Source of the DNA: Chiua virens
Lineage: Eukaryota; Basidiomycota; Agaricomycetes; Boletales; Boletaceae
Direction of reading: 5' to 3'
Length of the DNA: 64,000 nucleotides
Assembly (NCBI GenBank): GCA_019787685.1
Contig: JAHNUO010000004.1
Span: 1,922,001-1,986,000 of the forward strand
Position numbers and translations under genes: made by a program. Position 1 is the stretch's first letter. Every line of letters begins with the position of its first letter. Below are positions 34,044 through 46,455 of the stretch, in pieces. The notes under the pieces were generated by a model. That model made no database searches and had not been told where the DNA came from. It saw nothing but the letters and a program-made list of their open reading frames with translations.

Positions 34044-35513
34044 CTACCGCCTACCCAACCCGCTCAACTCCCACTCCATCTTCCTTTGGAAGAACGGAAT
34101 ATAATTCAGCAACCACAGTGTCCACGTCTGCACCGTGTCCGAATCGATTGGTAGCCACCAACGTGTCTTCTTCTCGACGTCCATCACCTCTGGCGTCAAT
34201 TTTTTGGTGAACTTGATTACCTCGAGTGCACGTGCATATCGCTCTGCGGCAAAGTCGTGCAGAATCACGTCTGCCTCAGGGAGTGGCTGGGTCTCGGAAG
34301 CGTGCATGTGTTTCATCAATGCTCCGCCAAGGAAAACGGCATCTCGTATGCCGAGGTTCATTCCCTGGCCACCGATAGGGGAGTGGATGTGGGCAGCATC
34401 CCCAATGAGAAGGATTGCGCCACCCTCAGGGTCCTCGGACTCTCCGGCGCCAACGCCGCCAAGACGCGTGAACATGGTATCGGCGATGGCAGCTCGGGCT
34501 CGGAAACGTGAAAACCAGATAACCTCTTTGATGCGTGGTGGGTTTGAGGTAGGATTCACCGAGGAGTCTGATGAAAGAGCGTATGGTCCGTATCGATCAA
34601 TGATCTTTTGAAGATATTCCTTGGGAGCTGAACGAACTTCTTCATCTCCCGGAAGTATACCACAGCCGATGCGATATATATCCTCAGAAATGGTGTCCTT
34701 GCCATTGGTCGCTAGAGCTTCGTTGAAGGAATATGGCAAAGGAATGCAAAGGAACCTATGGTTCTCCAGAAATGTCATGCCCGCTACGAGGTCAACCGCA
34801 ACGGTCCTGTCGAATATAACATCAGCGGCCACGCGTTGGCCAGCATTGCCGTTCATTTGTTCCTTTGGATCGGAGAAACCTATCCCAGCCATCCTGCGGA
34901 CCTATTTTATCGTAGGGTGTTGTACACTTAGAGATGTGCAAAAGAATCATACCGTAGAGCATGCACCATCCGCGCCAATCACATACTTTGCCGTAATTAC
35001 TCTCCCGTCTTCGAGCGTGGCATCACTGAGCTGTGGATTCTCCGCGTTGCGCTTTATTCCGACCACTTTCAGAGGTCGATGCACAGTGACATCGTAACTG
35101 ACCAACTTCTTTCCGAGTACACGCTCCGTCACATTCTGGGGAATCCAAACGACGTAAGGGTGTCGAGAATATGACTTGAGCCACTCCAAGTTACTAGGCT
35201 TGAGAAGTCTTCTAGAACGAGACCCGTACGCTGGCACGGTGCCTTTGACACCCTGAGATATGAGGTCGTCTCCACAACCTATCGTATCCAATGCCTATGC
35301 TCGAGTTGAATGACGGAGAACTCGGACAGCGCCACGACTTACTTCCAGGGTGGCAGGGTAAACGAGCAAGCTCCGAGAATTATTTTGGCCCTGGGGTAAG
35401 GCATCTATAATGATAAAATCACGACGGCCATGCTGAAGCAAAGACAGAGCAGCCGTTAGGCCTGTCGGGCCAGCGCCTACGATGAGGACGGTTGTTTTAC
35501 CAGGAAAAGACAT
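34044..35513 (-). CDS. FAD-dependent aromatic monooxygenase, copy 3
   Basis: Three exons match copy 2 closely. Exon 1 has MSFPGKTTVLIVGAGPTGLT; exon 2 has DTIGCGDDLISQGVKGT, RHPYVVWIPQNVTERVL and YVIGADGACSTV; exon 3 has MAGIGFSDPKEQMN, FSRFRARAAIADTMFTRLGG and GDAAHIHSPIGGQGMN, ending WELSGLGRR. The residue after the DG motif is Cys instead of the His seen in other copies. The frame is open throughout, so it should be functional. It is transcribed toward 34044, the same direction as the other copies. Substrate unknown. Confidence 0.88.
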
Positions 35514-35567
35514 AGGGTCGGCGTACTAGTAGGTGAGGAGTGTGCAGAAGCAATAAAACCCTCGCAT

Positions 35568-35576
35568 CCTTATATG
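35568..35576 (-). promoter_or_regulatory. TATA box of monooxygenase copy 3
   Basis: CATATAAGG on the minus strand lies about 55-63 bp upstream of the ATG, as in the other copies. Confidence 0.45.
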
Positions 35577-35889
35577 AATTCCCCCATACCTTCATTGGGA
35601 ACCAACGAAGGCGTCGGTTTCGCCGGTGGCGCCCGGGAGAGTGCGGGAACTTGAGCGAACTCACGGACTCGATGATTGACGGGACTGAGCCCACATAGGC
35701 GGTCTGTCCGCTACGATGAAGCATGCAGTCGGCGTATATGGAGAATGGAATGCCGGACGTTCGCGGCGCCTCTTGTTTTGATCAACAGCTTCTTCTTTGA
35801 TCAACTCCCCGCACCTGTTGAAAAGAGGCGCGCAAACGTCCGGAGTTCTGACCGCTTAGAGACGCGCAAGAGATGCAAAACGTGTCTCA

Positions 35890-36460
35890 CCTACACCTTC
35901 CATCGAATGGATGATCCAGGTAACTTTGGCGTGTGCAACTTGTTCGCATCGTAGTGAAACAGGGACTCTGATTGTCATTCACTCGGCTCTCTGCAGGTGT
36001 TTTGGTTTGAATGGAACCGAGTATCATGATACGACGTTGACGTGGTTATCTCCCCTGACTCGGATCTGCTTACGTCTCATCCGAGCCGAGGGGCAGTTCT
36101 GGTGGATGAGCACATCTAAATTGAACGTTGAACGTTAAATGTTCAAGTTCACTATTGCGACCTTTATCAAGTTATTAGCAGCGCAACGTCTTTGTCACCG
36201 CAAACTCGGCATTGTCTCATCGCCAGTCCGATTGGCAACTTGGCAAGCGCCTGTCAGTGTCAATGTGTCAAGCGAACCGTCCCCAGTGTATCATCTTGTT
36301 ACATACTTGACCCGTGCTTCAGCCTCCTGATCAACCACAGTACTCGTATCATCACTTGCCACTTCAATCGAGATGTCAGAAGCTTGACACAAGACAATAT
36401 CACTTCGCATTGGCCCAGAGCCTCCGTGTTTAGACACCGTTTACTTCCATTCCGCTTCCT
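35890..36460. repeat. Upstream block related to 30310-31055
   Basis: It is the counterpart of the block upstream of monooxygenase copy 2: 'gtgaaacagggactct', 'tcattcactcggctct', 'ttttggtttgaatggaacc', 'ccagtccgattggcaact' and 'cattggcccagagcctccgtg' in the same order. It is diverged but recognisable. Confidence 0.6.
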
Positions 36461-36794
36461 CTGGCGACCGAATGTCAAATTTCATATCTGGTGTGCCTCG
36501 ATGCGGCGATTTCTTAAACCGCCCGTATGTAATTGAACAACTATAGCAGAAGAGGTGAGTAACTCGAATTACAGAACACATGGGATGAGCGTCTATCCTC
36601 GCAACGTTCCAATACGATAATTGACGCTTGTATTCGGGTGGTTTTCCATCTAAAAATGACGTATAAGCCGCATGGTGAGCGTAGTGGCCTGTGGATGCAA
36701 GCACAGCGTGACGGTGAACATCACTCAAGTTCGAACCCCGACCACATGTGGTCCTGGAATGACCGTAGTACAAGGTGCACTAGGCTGCTCGTAA

Positions 36795-39285
36795 ATGCCA
36801 TTTGAGACAAAATCACGTCTCTTGCGCTTTCTCTTCTCGATTCTCCGCCGCTTTTACTCATCGATCCAAGGCACAGCATTCGCATTACGGGGTTGGTTCT
36901 CGTCACTATGGAGGATTCTAGTGCATGCTGCACGTCGATTTGGCCAGCCAACAATCCGGGTGTATGCCAACGATGCTCCTGCAATGGTGGATAACCCCAG
37001 CAATGCAGATCGCCCGCAAAACGCGTTAAACCGTGGGGCCGTGGAAGAGGGAACCAATGGAAATACGCCCGGGGAGTCTCGCTGGAAAAGCAAGATAGCA
37101 ACCTACATGGCTGACTATTCTAAACACGGGTTTCAATTCAACCGATTCCCTGAGAGGCCTGACAGAGCGTCACAACGCTATCGACAAAGAAGAACCAGGT
37201 GGGACATGTCCCTATATAACCCTGAATGCTCAGTCGATCATCCTGGACAGTCAAAGGCCCAATTCTCTTAGCATTCAACTTGGACAGAAGGAGCTTTTGG
37301 ATGCGTGAGGATACTCTGTTCAAGCGGACTTGCATACCACTCAATAGCATTCGAATTTAGATTACCACTCCTTGGTGAATGGACCCAAGACATCCATCCG
37401 GAAGGAAATGTTCTATTCTATAACAAAGAAATGGTATGTTTGTCTCCCGAGTAAGTTATACTTTTGTTCTCAATCCACTTCAAAAGCGTATAGCGACGGA
37501 AAGTGATATCGGTGACATCACCATAAGAGGAAAACTGCTTTTTGCCGCCACGACGCTTATCCAGCGGGCGATCGGTCACCAAGCTTGCATCTCGTTAGAT
37601 GAGTTCACAGAACTCGTCTTAAACGTGGATAATGAAAATTGGTACTATTACTTTGTCGACCACTCAAACCATCTTCTGTTCTGGGTCGATCCGATTGACG
37701 TGAACGAACTCGGTATTCCCTTGCAAGGGGTAACTAAACATAACCATATCAGTACGTTTGATACCCCCTCATTGTCTTTCACTGACAAGCGGTCAGAGTA
37801 TTTTGTCAAGTCACTTTACTGGTATGGTTTCCCTGTAGTTAGTGAGGTATATTCAATCATTTTACGGACGTTCTCGTACTCATCTTAACCGAAGTATGAC
37901 ATATGACGTGTATCCAAGGATGCATTGCGAGTACTATCCCCATGATCGAACACTTCCAGGAGGGATCCTCAAGAACCTCAGAGGCATGCTCAATCACGCA
38001 AAGACCGGTACAGTCCTTTTTTCAGGGACAGCGCTGGATTCTCATCGAACGTGTTAGATATGATGACCGGTCATTCTCCATCGAGCCCGTTTGCAAAAGA
38101 CGAGCTGGTCGAAATATCAGACCTTGTCCACTCTGAATCATTCAACTTGAAGGGTATGACTTGGCTTTCCTCCATGCATGTCGCTGACGCTCAGCAAAGA
38201 CAACGAAGACATCAGCAACCCATATAGTGTTTGGGTCATTGGTATGATCTCGTCTTATTGCATGGGTGGAGCCATGCTAATTTGTCGTGAAGCACGCCTG
38301 ATGAGTTATTTCAGTGGGTGTCATTGGATCTGCCGATCACGTGGCTCTCGTAACACATGCTATGTAGCTGATAACCAGTTTGTGAATTTCTGTGGTCAGC
38401 CATCCGTCCGTCTGAACGCGGATACATTCTTATTCGAGCAACCAAACTGGAATCGTCGTCCTCTATTCAGAGTTGTCGACCTACTTCTATTTGGATCACC
38501 AAACGAGCATGCTCGTCGCCTACATCAGGTTTGGGTTGACAACATGATCATCCAGCCCCGATGGAAGGACTTTGTCGACAGACTAACGACTGAATGGGGT
38601 CGGTATACCATCTTTGTGAGTTCATTTTCCCTTGTCTGATACAGTTCTTACGGCTGGCAGTCTACGGTAATGCTGGCCGTAGACTTCAGTTTCCTTGATG
38701 TGCCTGGTGTCGTCGACCAAACGCATGGTGCAAATACGACCCAGATTATCATCTATTGCTCAATAGTTGCAACGATCGCCTCTATTGTGTTCTCGTTTAC
38801 CTTGCTGAATGCGTATAACAATCCAGGGCTCATGCGAGCCGTCCCTGCAGTACGTCTCCGTGGCTCACACTCACCAAGTTAAGATATTCATGTTGGTCAC
38901 AACAGGGGAAAGCCATGTACGAGCTCAGTCAAATTAGGTCTGGAATGATGTGTCTTTCTATTACGCATAGCCTTCCAATGGCAAGCCTCATATGGTCGTA
39001 CGTCTCTCTGTCGTCGTGTCCATTCATCTCGACGCACATCGTGATGATTTCAGCATCACCCTCTTTTCTACGGCCCTGGCGATACAAATTTTTGGCCCCA
39101 AGCAACTTGCGACCATCGTGACCCTCGGCGTTGAATGCTTGATCATCGTTCTGCTCGTCCTCGTATGCTTTTTCGTGACAGGAGTGCTTTATGGGGTCGG
39201 TGACGTGGTTCAAGTTGGGGGTGATGGAGAGAGATCTTTGATGGCCAGGACACGACCTTCTAGAGGGGCAGGAAGCACCGTCTGA
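36795..39285 (+). CDS. WW-like / multi-membrane-segment fungal protein, copy A
   Basis: I cannot assign a function. It resembles a family common in Agaricomycete genomes with an N-terminal WW-like element and C-terminal membrane helices. Exon 1 (from ATG 36795) is basic and arginine-rich (SRLLRFLFSILRRF), then SRWKSKIATYMADYSKHGFQ. Later exons give PLLGEWTQDIHPEGNVLFYN (WW-like), NENWYYYFVDHSNHLLFWVD, EYYPHDRTLPGG, KDELVEISDLVHSE and NMIIQPRWKDFVDRLTTEWG. Membrane helices follow near 38740-38830 (IIIYCSIVATIASIVFSF), 38930-39100 and 39110-39200 (ECLIIVLLVLVCFFVTGVLY). Introns are short with standard ends, though the joint near 37265-37365 is unclear. From about 36943 onward it lies in the tandem duplication. 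Confidence 0.65.
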
Positions 39286-39898
39286 GTTGGCTTTGCGTGA
39301 CTGTTCTGTGTTAGATTTCTGACGTGTTCACTGTGTGGATATGATTTGGAGCTCGCGTTACGGAGTTGGATACCACCATATTTTATAGACCATGCCCGCC
39401 TTGAGATACATTCCTTCCGCTTTTCAAACACACGACCTCCGCCCGACCTAGGTATAGCAATAACAATCATCAAATCTGACTTGTACAATTCAAGTTCAAA
39501 AATGCGGTAAGGAATTTACAATCTACAACTGGCATGATCACTTCCAGTCCGGGTCCTGTTTCCCACTCGATACCGATCATATGATGGGCCCATCGATAAC
39601 TCAACCGGCAGGACAAGCGCCTAACGCCGTTTTGCGCATGACGGGGGGAGTGCCAGCGCATTCACATACCTTAGGGTCTCAGGTACATAAGTGACCATTG
39701 TGTATAGTCCCTGTGCTTAGAAAGTCGAGTAAAGCCAAATCGATGTGCAGATAGTTCCAAGCAATGTCACAAGTTACTAGTACTGCAAGAAAGAAGACAT
39801 GCAGTGCAACATACATTTTACAAATGAGGTCAACCAATTTACTCTACCATCGTCCCCGGCTCTATTGGTGACCATGATTGCGCAGTCCAGAGCACACA
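39286..39898. other. Intergenic between convergent genes
   Basis: It is the 3' flank of the membrane-protein gene and of the ligase. No gene is seen. The same DNA recurs at 45812-46455, where unit B keeps an extra ~40 bp ('ttggccagcgtcatatccggcccccatgagtacatgatgcagga') absent from unit A. Confidence 0.6.
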
Positions 39899-42148
39899 TC
39901 ACAGTTGACCAGCGCGCTGCTTCGCCTCATACTCGTCTACCAACGCCCGGCGCAATACCTTGCCTGTGGGCGATTTGGGTATCTGATTCAAACATCATCC
40001 ATGTGCTGTCCTGAATGAAACACAAAAGCTGACACTGACCTGATCGACGACAGCGATCCCTCCCCTCAACCACTTGTACCGACTCAGTGACTCCCGCACC
40101 CACGCATCGAGACGTATGACGACCTCGGTCGCACCAAGTGCATTGCCAGCAGACGATAGAACAACCCACGCCCGAGGTACACGCTCGTCCCGGGTACGTC
40201 CACCGCTCACGCCAGCGACGGTAACGTCCACTATGAATTTCCCAGGATGTCTCAGCAGCGTTTCTTCAATTTCCATAGGGGACACTTGCATCCCTGATAT
40301 TTTCAGAGTATCCTGTGATTAAATGAAGGTCAACATATTTCTGTGAGGACGAGCTGGCTCGAGTGGTTTCTAGTTCACCTTGGCTCGATCTTCGAAGCTA
40401 AGGCAAGGTGTTAGTCCAGAATTCTACTTCATGATCATGAAAAACACGTACTAGAGGACGCCATCTGCGTCAATACGAATCCGATCGCCTGTGTGAAGCC
40501 AACCGTCCTTGAAGGTTTCATCCGTAGCCTTTTGGTTTAGCAAGTACCCCAGTGACACCGAGCCACCGCGGACGTGCAACTCTCCGACTTCATTCATAGA
40601 TGCTAATTGACCGTCCTCACGTACGACACGGGCTTCAAGACCAGGCATGAGTATACCGGCCGAGCCTGACACGTTCTTAGCTTTCCCATCCAGCATCCCG
40701 GGAACAGGTTTCAATGCAACGGAAGATGTCTGGGGAGGCCACGTCAGCATTTTCTAACGACGATGAGAACCATGAGATCCTAACACATTCGGACATTCCA
40801 TACCCTGGTACGATACGTCAGCCTTGGAATGGGAATGCAACAGAATTTCCTACCCACCTTCACCCACCCGCTCCACGCAGGGGAAACGTACACATAATTT
40901 GTCGGCGAGCGAAACAGGAAGGTGGGCAGCACCAGAGCTCAGGGATTGAACGGTGCTGAAATCAGCAGTAGGAAACCTTGGGTGGTGCACGATTTGGTGG
41001 ACAAGGGACGGAACTAGATATACATTCGTAGCACGGTATCTTCATAGCATAGGTGGTAGATCAGTATGTCAGGATAAACATAAAGTGAGCGAGACGTACT
41101 TTGGGATGGAATCGAAAAACATGTCAACATTCCATTTCGGCAAGAGGACCAGAGTGACTGGCGAAAAGAAACATATAAAGGTAGTCATGTAGAGCCCATA
41201 CGAATGATGCATCGGCAAGACAATGAAAGCCACGCTGATGGCTGTTGGATTGGGAGGCTTTGGGTTCATCTGCGTCAAACAAATAAATTACTTGACGAGC
41301 GGCAGGTACGCACACTTTGGACCTTGAGGACCTCCTGAGACCATACAGTCATCTGAGTGACAGATTCAAGAAGATTTCCATGAGAGATCATGACGCCTAA
41401 CGGATTGACATGAGACGGTGAGTATCGGGACATCCAGATGTGTGTCAAAATGACGCACCCTTCGGTAGACCACTCGTCCCGCTCGAGAATATAAGATAGG
41501 CAAGTGTATCCTTTTGGGCTGGCTGTACTGGCAGTCGGGGCAGTCCATTCCTTCGTGCACGCTCGACAAGTTCTCCATAACTCACGCGGCCGAGTACATG
41601 TCCCTCTAGGATATAAATCCGATCATCCGAGAGACCTGAACTGAGTGCCAAGGGTAGCATCGACGGGCTTACGAACAAGCGCGTAGGCGCCGCGAGCTTG
41701 ACGATATGCTGGAACTCGAAAGGGGTAGAATACGATGAAAACATGGCAAACGGGACTGTCATGACGAGAAGCGAATGGAGCAGGGCGACATAATCCTACA
41801 AAAAGCATCGACGTTGGTTATGATGATGTATGATGTCCGGTGTGGACACACGAACTTGGGAACATAAGTACATACCATCGAGTTCTCGCTTAGCACGCCA
41901 ACTAATTCATTCAAATTGTTTCCAGGGCGGATTCCCAACCCTCCGACGTTTGCATCACTGCTGAGAGCCGTCGCACCATCTCGGACCGTCTCCAGAAATT
42001 GTCGAAATGATCGGCTAGCGCCCGTCAGCGCGTTGACGTGCAATGGGTAATCTTGCCATTCAGCTTGCTCTGGACGATTGAAGAGAGTGTTGTGAATGTT
42101 TTGCGGGAGTATTTTTGGTAACGGCGGAAACAGTGACTTGTAGTACAT
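39899..42148 (-). CDS. ANL-superfamily acyl-CoA synthetase / adenylating enzyme, copy A
   Basis: It is an AMP-binding enzyme of the 4-coumarate:CoA ligase / acyl-CoA synthetase group. It should activate a carboxylic acid with ATP to the acyl-AMP and then the CoA thioester. Exons joined on the minus strand show the P-loop motif TLAYLIFSSGTSGLPKG, spliced to VMISHGNLLESVTQM; LPMHHSYGLY; LVPSLVHQIVHHP then LSSGAAHLP; the A5 motif GYGMSECTSSVALKP; GELHVRGGSVSLGY; A7 GWLHTGDRIRID; the hinge DTLKISGMQVSPMEIEE; and the C-terminal catalytic lysine motif IPKSPTGKVLRRAL. It starts at 42148 and ends TGA at 39899. All core motifs are present, so it should be active. The substrate is not predictable. It is transcribed in the same direction as the monooxygenases. 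Confidence 0.87.
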
Positions 42149-42552
42149 TTCGAATGGTTCGGAGGCCTTGAGGAGTGGTGAAGAGGACCATAAAGGACAT
42201 TCCGAAGCTTTTCATACTTGAAGTGGAAGCCTAATTGCGGCTTGCTCCAGGCTCGTCTAAATTATCAATGACTTTAAAGTCGTTTTTGCGAACCAGCAAT
42301 CGGTGGAGATCCACTCGTCTAAGTAGCCATTTCAGTTTTGTTTGGACGCTTAAATGTCAATGTCATGTCAAAGGCTCTGTCCACCAATAAGGCAAAATTC
42401 CATCCAGCAGGTACCAGTGAGTGCAGATGGACTTGATTATAAATGTAAACAGGTATGATATGTTGATAAGGTGGCCATCATGTATCATGCGTCATGTCAG
42501 TCATGAAACAAATGCATATCCAAACGTGAAGATATAAATTCAAACCAGCCGA
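42149..42552. other. Spacer between ligase A and monooxygenase 4
   Basis: About 400 bp serves as ligase promoter and monooxygenase 3' flank. It recurs nearly unchanged at 48712-49115. No gene. Confidence 0.6.
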
Positions 42553-43422
42553 TCACCTTCGGCCCAACCCGCTCAACTCCCAAGCTATCTTTTGTTGCAC
42601 AAACGGCAACACGCCCCCCACCCACAACAACCAATTCCGAGCCGTCGCCGCGCTGATCGGTAACCACCAATACATCCACTCTCCAGGCTTCGAACCCATG
42701 ATTGACAACAGCCGCTTGGTGAGTCCGATAACCTCGAGTGCGCGTGCGTGTCGTGTCGCAGCGAAATCGCGGAGGAGGACGTCTGCTTCGGAGAGGGATT
42801 TGGTCGCGGTCGCGTGGATGTGCTTGGTCAATGCTTCCCCCAAGAAGACCGCATCACGCAAGCCAAGATTCATACCCTGCCCACCGGCGGGGGAGTGAAT
42901 ATGCGCCGCATCACCTACGAGGACGATAACTCCGCCCTCCGGCTCGCCGGGTTGTGATGAGCCTGTGGAACCGAGGCGAATAAAGGGCATATCAGCGATC
43001 GCGGCATGGTTGCGGAAACGAGTCGACCAGACGACGTCCTTGATACGGATGGATTTGGACTTTGGATTCACAGACGCATCAGAAGATAGACCATACGGTC
43101 CAAAGCGATCCACAAGATTCTGTAGGTATTCCTTGGACGGCGAGCGGGGGATTTCGCCTTCCTCCAAAGGAACACCTGAGCCAATACGGTAGAGCTTGTC
43201 GGTCACCGTGGGGTGACCGTTGGCGATCAGGTAATCGTTGAAGGTGGAAGGCAGATGAGCACAAAGGAAGAAACTATCCGGGGACAAGGTAGTTGTGAAG
43301 GGAATATCCGTGGCCGGGGCATCGAAAGTGACGTCTGCGAGAACCATCTGCGCGAGGTTGGTCACATTTTCGTCCCGTGCACTCATTGGATCGGCGAAAC
43401 CGATACCAGCAGTGGTACGAAC
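42553..43422 (-). pseudogene. FAD monooxygenase copy 4, 5'-truncated by the duplication junction
   Basis: Only exon 3 remains: VRTTAGIGFADPMSARDENV, SPSKEYLQNLVDRFGPYGL, WSTRFRNHAAIADMPFIRL, GDAAHIHSPAGGQGMN and the end AWELSGLGRR. The splice acceptor before it (gacgcag) is kept, but beyond 43461 the sequence switches into the WW-like/TM gene. Exons 1 and 2, with the GAGPTGL Rossmann motif and the DG motif, are therefore absent. It is nearly identical to exon 3 of copy 5 (for example ADMPF versus ADTPF). Without the dinucleotide-binding fold it cannot bind FAD normally. Confidence 0.9.
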
Positions 43423-43455
43423 CTGCGTCCAGCGGTAAGCGACATGACATGAAAC

Positions 43456-45811
43456 ATGGCAAAATTTAGCCAGCCAACAATCCGGGTGTATGCCAACGAT
43501 GCTCCTGCAGTGGTGGATAAACCCAGCAATGCAGAACGCCCGCAAAATGTGTTAAACCGCGGGGCCGTGGAAGAGGGAACCAATGGAAATACGCCCGGGG
43601 AGTCTCGCTGGAAAAGCAAGATAGCAACCTACATGGCTGACTATTCTAAACACGGGTTTCAATTCAACCGATTCCCTGAGAGGCCTGACAGAGCGTCACA
43701 ACGCTATCGACAAAGGAGAACCAGGTGGGACATGTCCCTATATAACCCTGAATGCTCAGTCGATCATCCTGAACAGTCAAAGGCCCAATTCTCTTAGCAT
43801 TCAACTTGGACAGAAGGAGCTTTTGGATGCGTGAGGATACTCTGTTCAGGCGGACTTGCATACCACTCAATAGCATTCGAATTTAGATTACCACTCCTTG
43901 GTGAATGGACCCAAGACATCCATCCGGAAGGAAATGTTCTATTCTATAACAAAGAAATGGTATATTTGTCTCCCAAGTAAATTATACTTTTATTCTCAAT
44001 CCACTTCAAAAGCGTATAGCGACGGAAAGTGATATCGGTGACACCACCATAAGAGGAAAACTGCTTTTTGCCGCCACAACGCTCATCCAGCGGGCGATCG
44101 GTCACCAAGCTTGCATCTCATTAGATGAATTCACAGAACTCGTCTTAAACGTGGATAATGAAAATTGGTACTATTACTTTGTCGACCACTCAAACCACCT
44201 CCTGTTTTGGGTCGATCCGATTGACGTGAACGAACTCGGTATTCCCTTGCAAGGGGTAACTAAACATAACCATATCAGTACGTTTGATACCCCCTCATTG
44301 TCTTTCACTGACAAGCGATCAGAGTATTTTGTCAAGTCGCTTTACTGGTATGGTTTCCCTGCAGTTAGTGAGGTATATTCAATCATTTTGCGGACTTTCT
44401 CGTACTCATCTTAACCGAAGTATGACATATGACGTGTATCCAAGGATGCATTGCGAGTACTATCCCCATGATCGAACACTTCCAGGAGGGATCCTCAAGA
44501 ACCTCAGAGGCATGCTCAATCACGCAAAGACCGGTACAGTCCTTTATTCAGGGACAGCGCTGGATTCTCATCGAACGTGTTAGATATGATGACCGGTCAT
44601 TCTCCATCGAGCCCGTTTGCAAAAGACGAGCTGGTCGAAATATCAGACCTTGTCCACTCTGAATCGTTTAACTTGAAGGGTATGACTTGGCTTTCCTCCA
44701 TGCATGTCGCTGACGCTCAGCAAAGACAACGAAGACATCAGCAACCCATATAGTGTATGGGTCATTGGTATGATCTCGTCTTATTGCATGGGTGGAACCA
44801 TGCTAATTTGTCGTGAAGCACGCCTGATGAGTTATTTCAGTGGGTACCATTGGATCTGCCGATCACGTGGCTCTCGTAACACGTACTATGTAGCTGATAA
44901 CCAGTTTGTGAATTTCTGTGGTCAGCCGTCCGTCCATCTGAACGCGGATACATTCTTATTCGAGCAACCAAACTGGAATCGTCGTCCTCTATTCAGAGTT
45001 GTCGACCTACTTCTATTTGGATCTCCAAACGAGCATGCTCGTCGCCTACATCAGGTTTGGGTTGACAACATGATCATCCAGCCCCGATGGAAGGACTTTG
45101 TCGACAGACTAACGACTGAATGGGGTCGGTATACCATCTTTGTGAGTTCATTTTCCCTTGTCTGATACAGTTCTTACGGCTGGCAGTCTACGGTAATGCT
45201 GGCCGTAGACTTCAGTTTCCTTGCTGTGCCTGGTGTCGTCGACCAAACGCATGGTGCAAATACGACCCAGATTATCATCTATTGCTCAATAGTTGCAACG
45301 ATCGCCTCTATTGTGTTCTCGTTTACCTTACTGAATGCGTATAACAATCCAGGGCTCATGCGAGCCGTCCCTGCAGTACGTCTCCGTGGCTCACACTCAC
45401 CAAGTTAGGATATTCACGTTGGTCACAACAGGGGAAAGCCATGTACGAGCTCAGTCAAATTAGGTCTGGAATGATGTGTCTTTCTGTTACGCATAGCCTT
45501 CCAATGGCCAGCCTCATATGGTCGTACGTCTCTCTGTCGTCGTGTCCGTTCATCTCGACGCACATCGTGATGATTTCAGCATCACCCTCTTTTCTACGGC
45601 CCTTGCGATACAAATTTTTGGCCCCAAGCAACTTGCGACCATCGTGACCCTCGGCGTTGAATGCTTGATCATCGTTCTGCTCGTCCTCGTATGCTTTTTC
45701 GTGACAGGAGTGCTTTATGGGGTCGGTGACGTGGTTCAAGTTGGGGGTGATGGAGAGAGATCTTTGATGGCAAGGACACGACCTTCTAGAGGAGCAGGAA
45801 GCACCGTCTGA
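43456..45811 (+). CDS. WW-like / multi-membrane-segment protein, copy B, with a junction-made start
   Basis: It is nearly identical to copy A from about 36950 on, but the first 50 residues (the arginine-rich SRLLRFLFSILRRF part) are missing. The duplication junction provides a new in-frame ATG at 43456, derived from antisense monooxygenase intron DNA, giving MAKFSQPTIRVYANDAPAVV before rejoining the common sequence. The later WW-like segment, NENWYYYFVDHSNHLLFWVD and the C-terminal membrane helices are retained. The native promoter is lost, so expression is uncertain: it could be a pseudogene or a rearranged functional gene. Substitutions relative to copy A are few. Confidence 0.6.
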
Positions 45812-46455
45812 GTTGGGTTTGCATAACTGTTCTGTGTTATATTTCTGACGTGTTCACTGTGTGGATATGATTTGGAGCTCGCTTTACGGAGTTGGATACC
45901 ACCATATTTTATAGACCATGCCCGCCCTGAGATACATTCCTTCCGCTTTTCAAGCACACGACCTCCGCCCGACCTAGGTATAGTAATATCAATCATCAGA
46001 TCTGGCTTGTACAATTCAAAAATGTGGTAAGGAATTTACAATCTACAGTTGGCCAGCGTCATATCCGGCCCCCATGAGTACATGATGCAGGATCACTTCC
46101 AGTCCGGGTCCTGTTTCCCACTCGATATCGATCATATGATGAGCCCATCGATAATCCAACCGGCAGGACAAGCGCCTAACGCCGTTTTGTGCATGACGGG
46201 GGGAGTGCCAGCATATTCGTGTACCTTAGGGTCTCAGGTACATAAGTGACCATCATGTATGGAGTCCCTCTGCTTAGAAAGTCGAGTAAAGCCAAATCGA
46301 CGTGCAGATAGTTCCAAGCAATGTCACAAGTTACTAGTACTACAAGAAAGAAGACATGCGATGCAACACACAATTTACAAATGAGGTCGACCAATTTACT
46401 CTATCATCGTCCCCGGCTCTATTAGTGACCATGATTGCGCAGTCCAGAGCACACA

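Larger units (their letters stand above)
36943..43463. repeat. Tandem duplication, unit A (~6.5 kb)
   Basis: The unit contains most of the WW-like/TM gene, a whole ANL ligase gene and the 3' exon of a monooxygenase. It recurs directly as unit B with only scattered substitutions and small indels; the offset is 6526 bp near the start and 6563 bp near the end. Confidence 0.93.

Noticed and set aside
36721..36745. GTTCGAACCCC resembling a tRNA B box
   Set aside because: No T-stem pairing, no matching A box at the right distance and no acceptor stem can be formed.
38929..39213. Minus-strand open frames opposite the WW-like/TM gene (also at 45455-45739)
   Set aside because: They are antisense shadows of the C-terminal membrane-helix exon, present in both copies only because the DNA was duplicated.
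42698..43192. Plus-strand frames across monooxygenase copies (also at 22331-22606, 28405-29136, 34135-34611 and 49261-49755)
   Set aside because: All lie antisense to exon 3 of the monooxygenases; the sense strand has the FAD motifs and splice sites.
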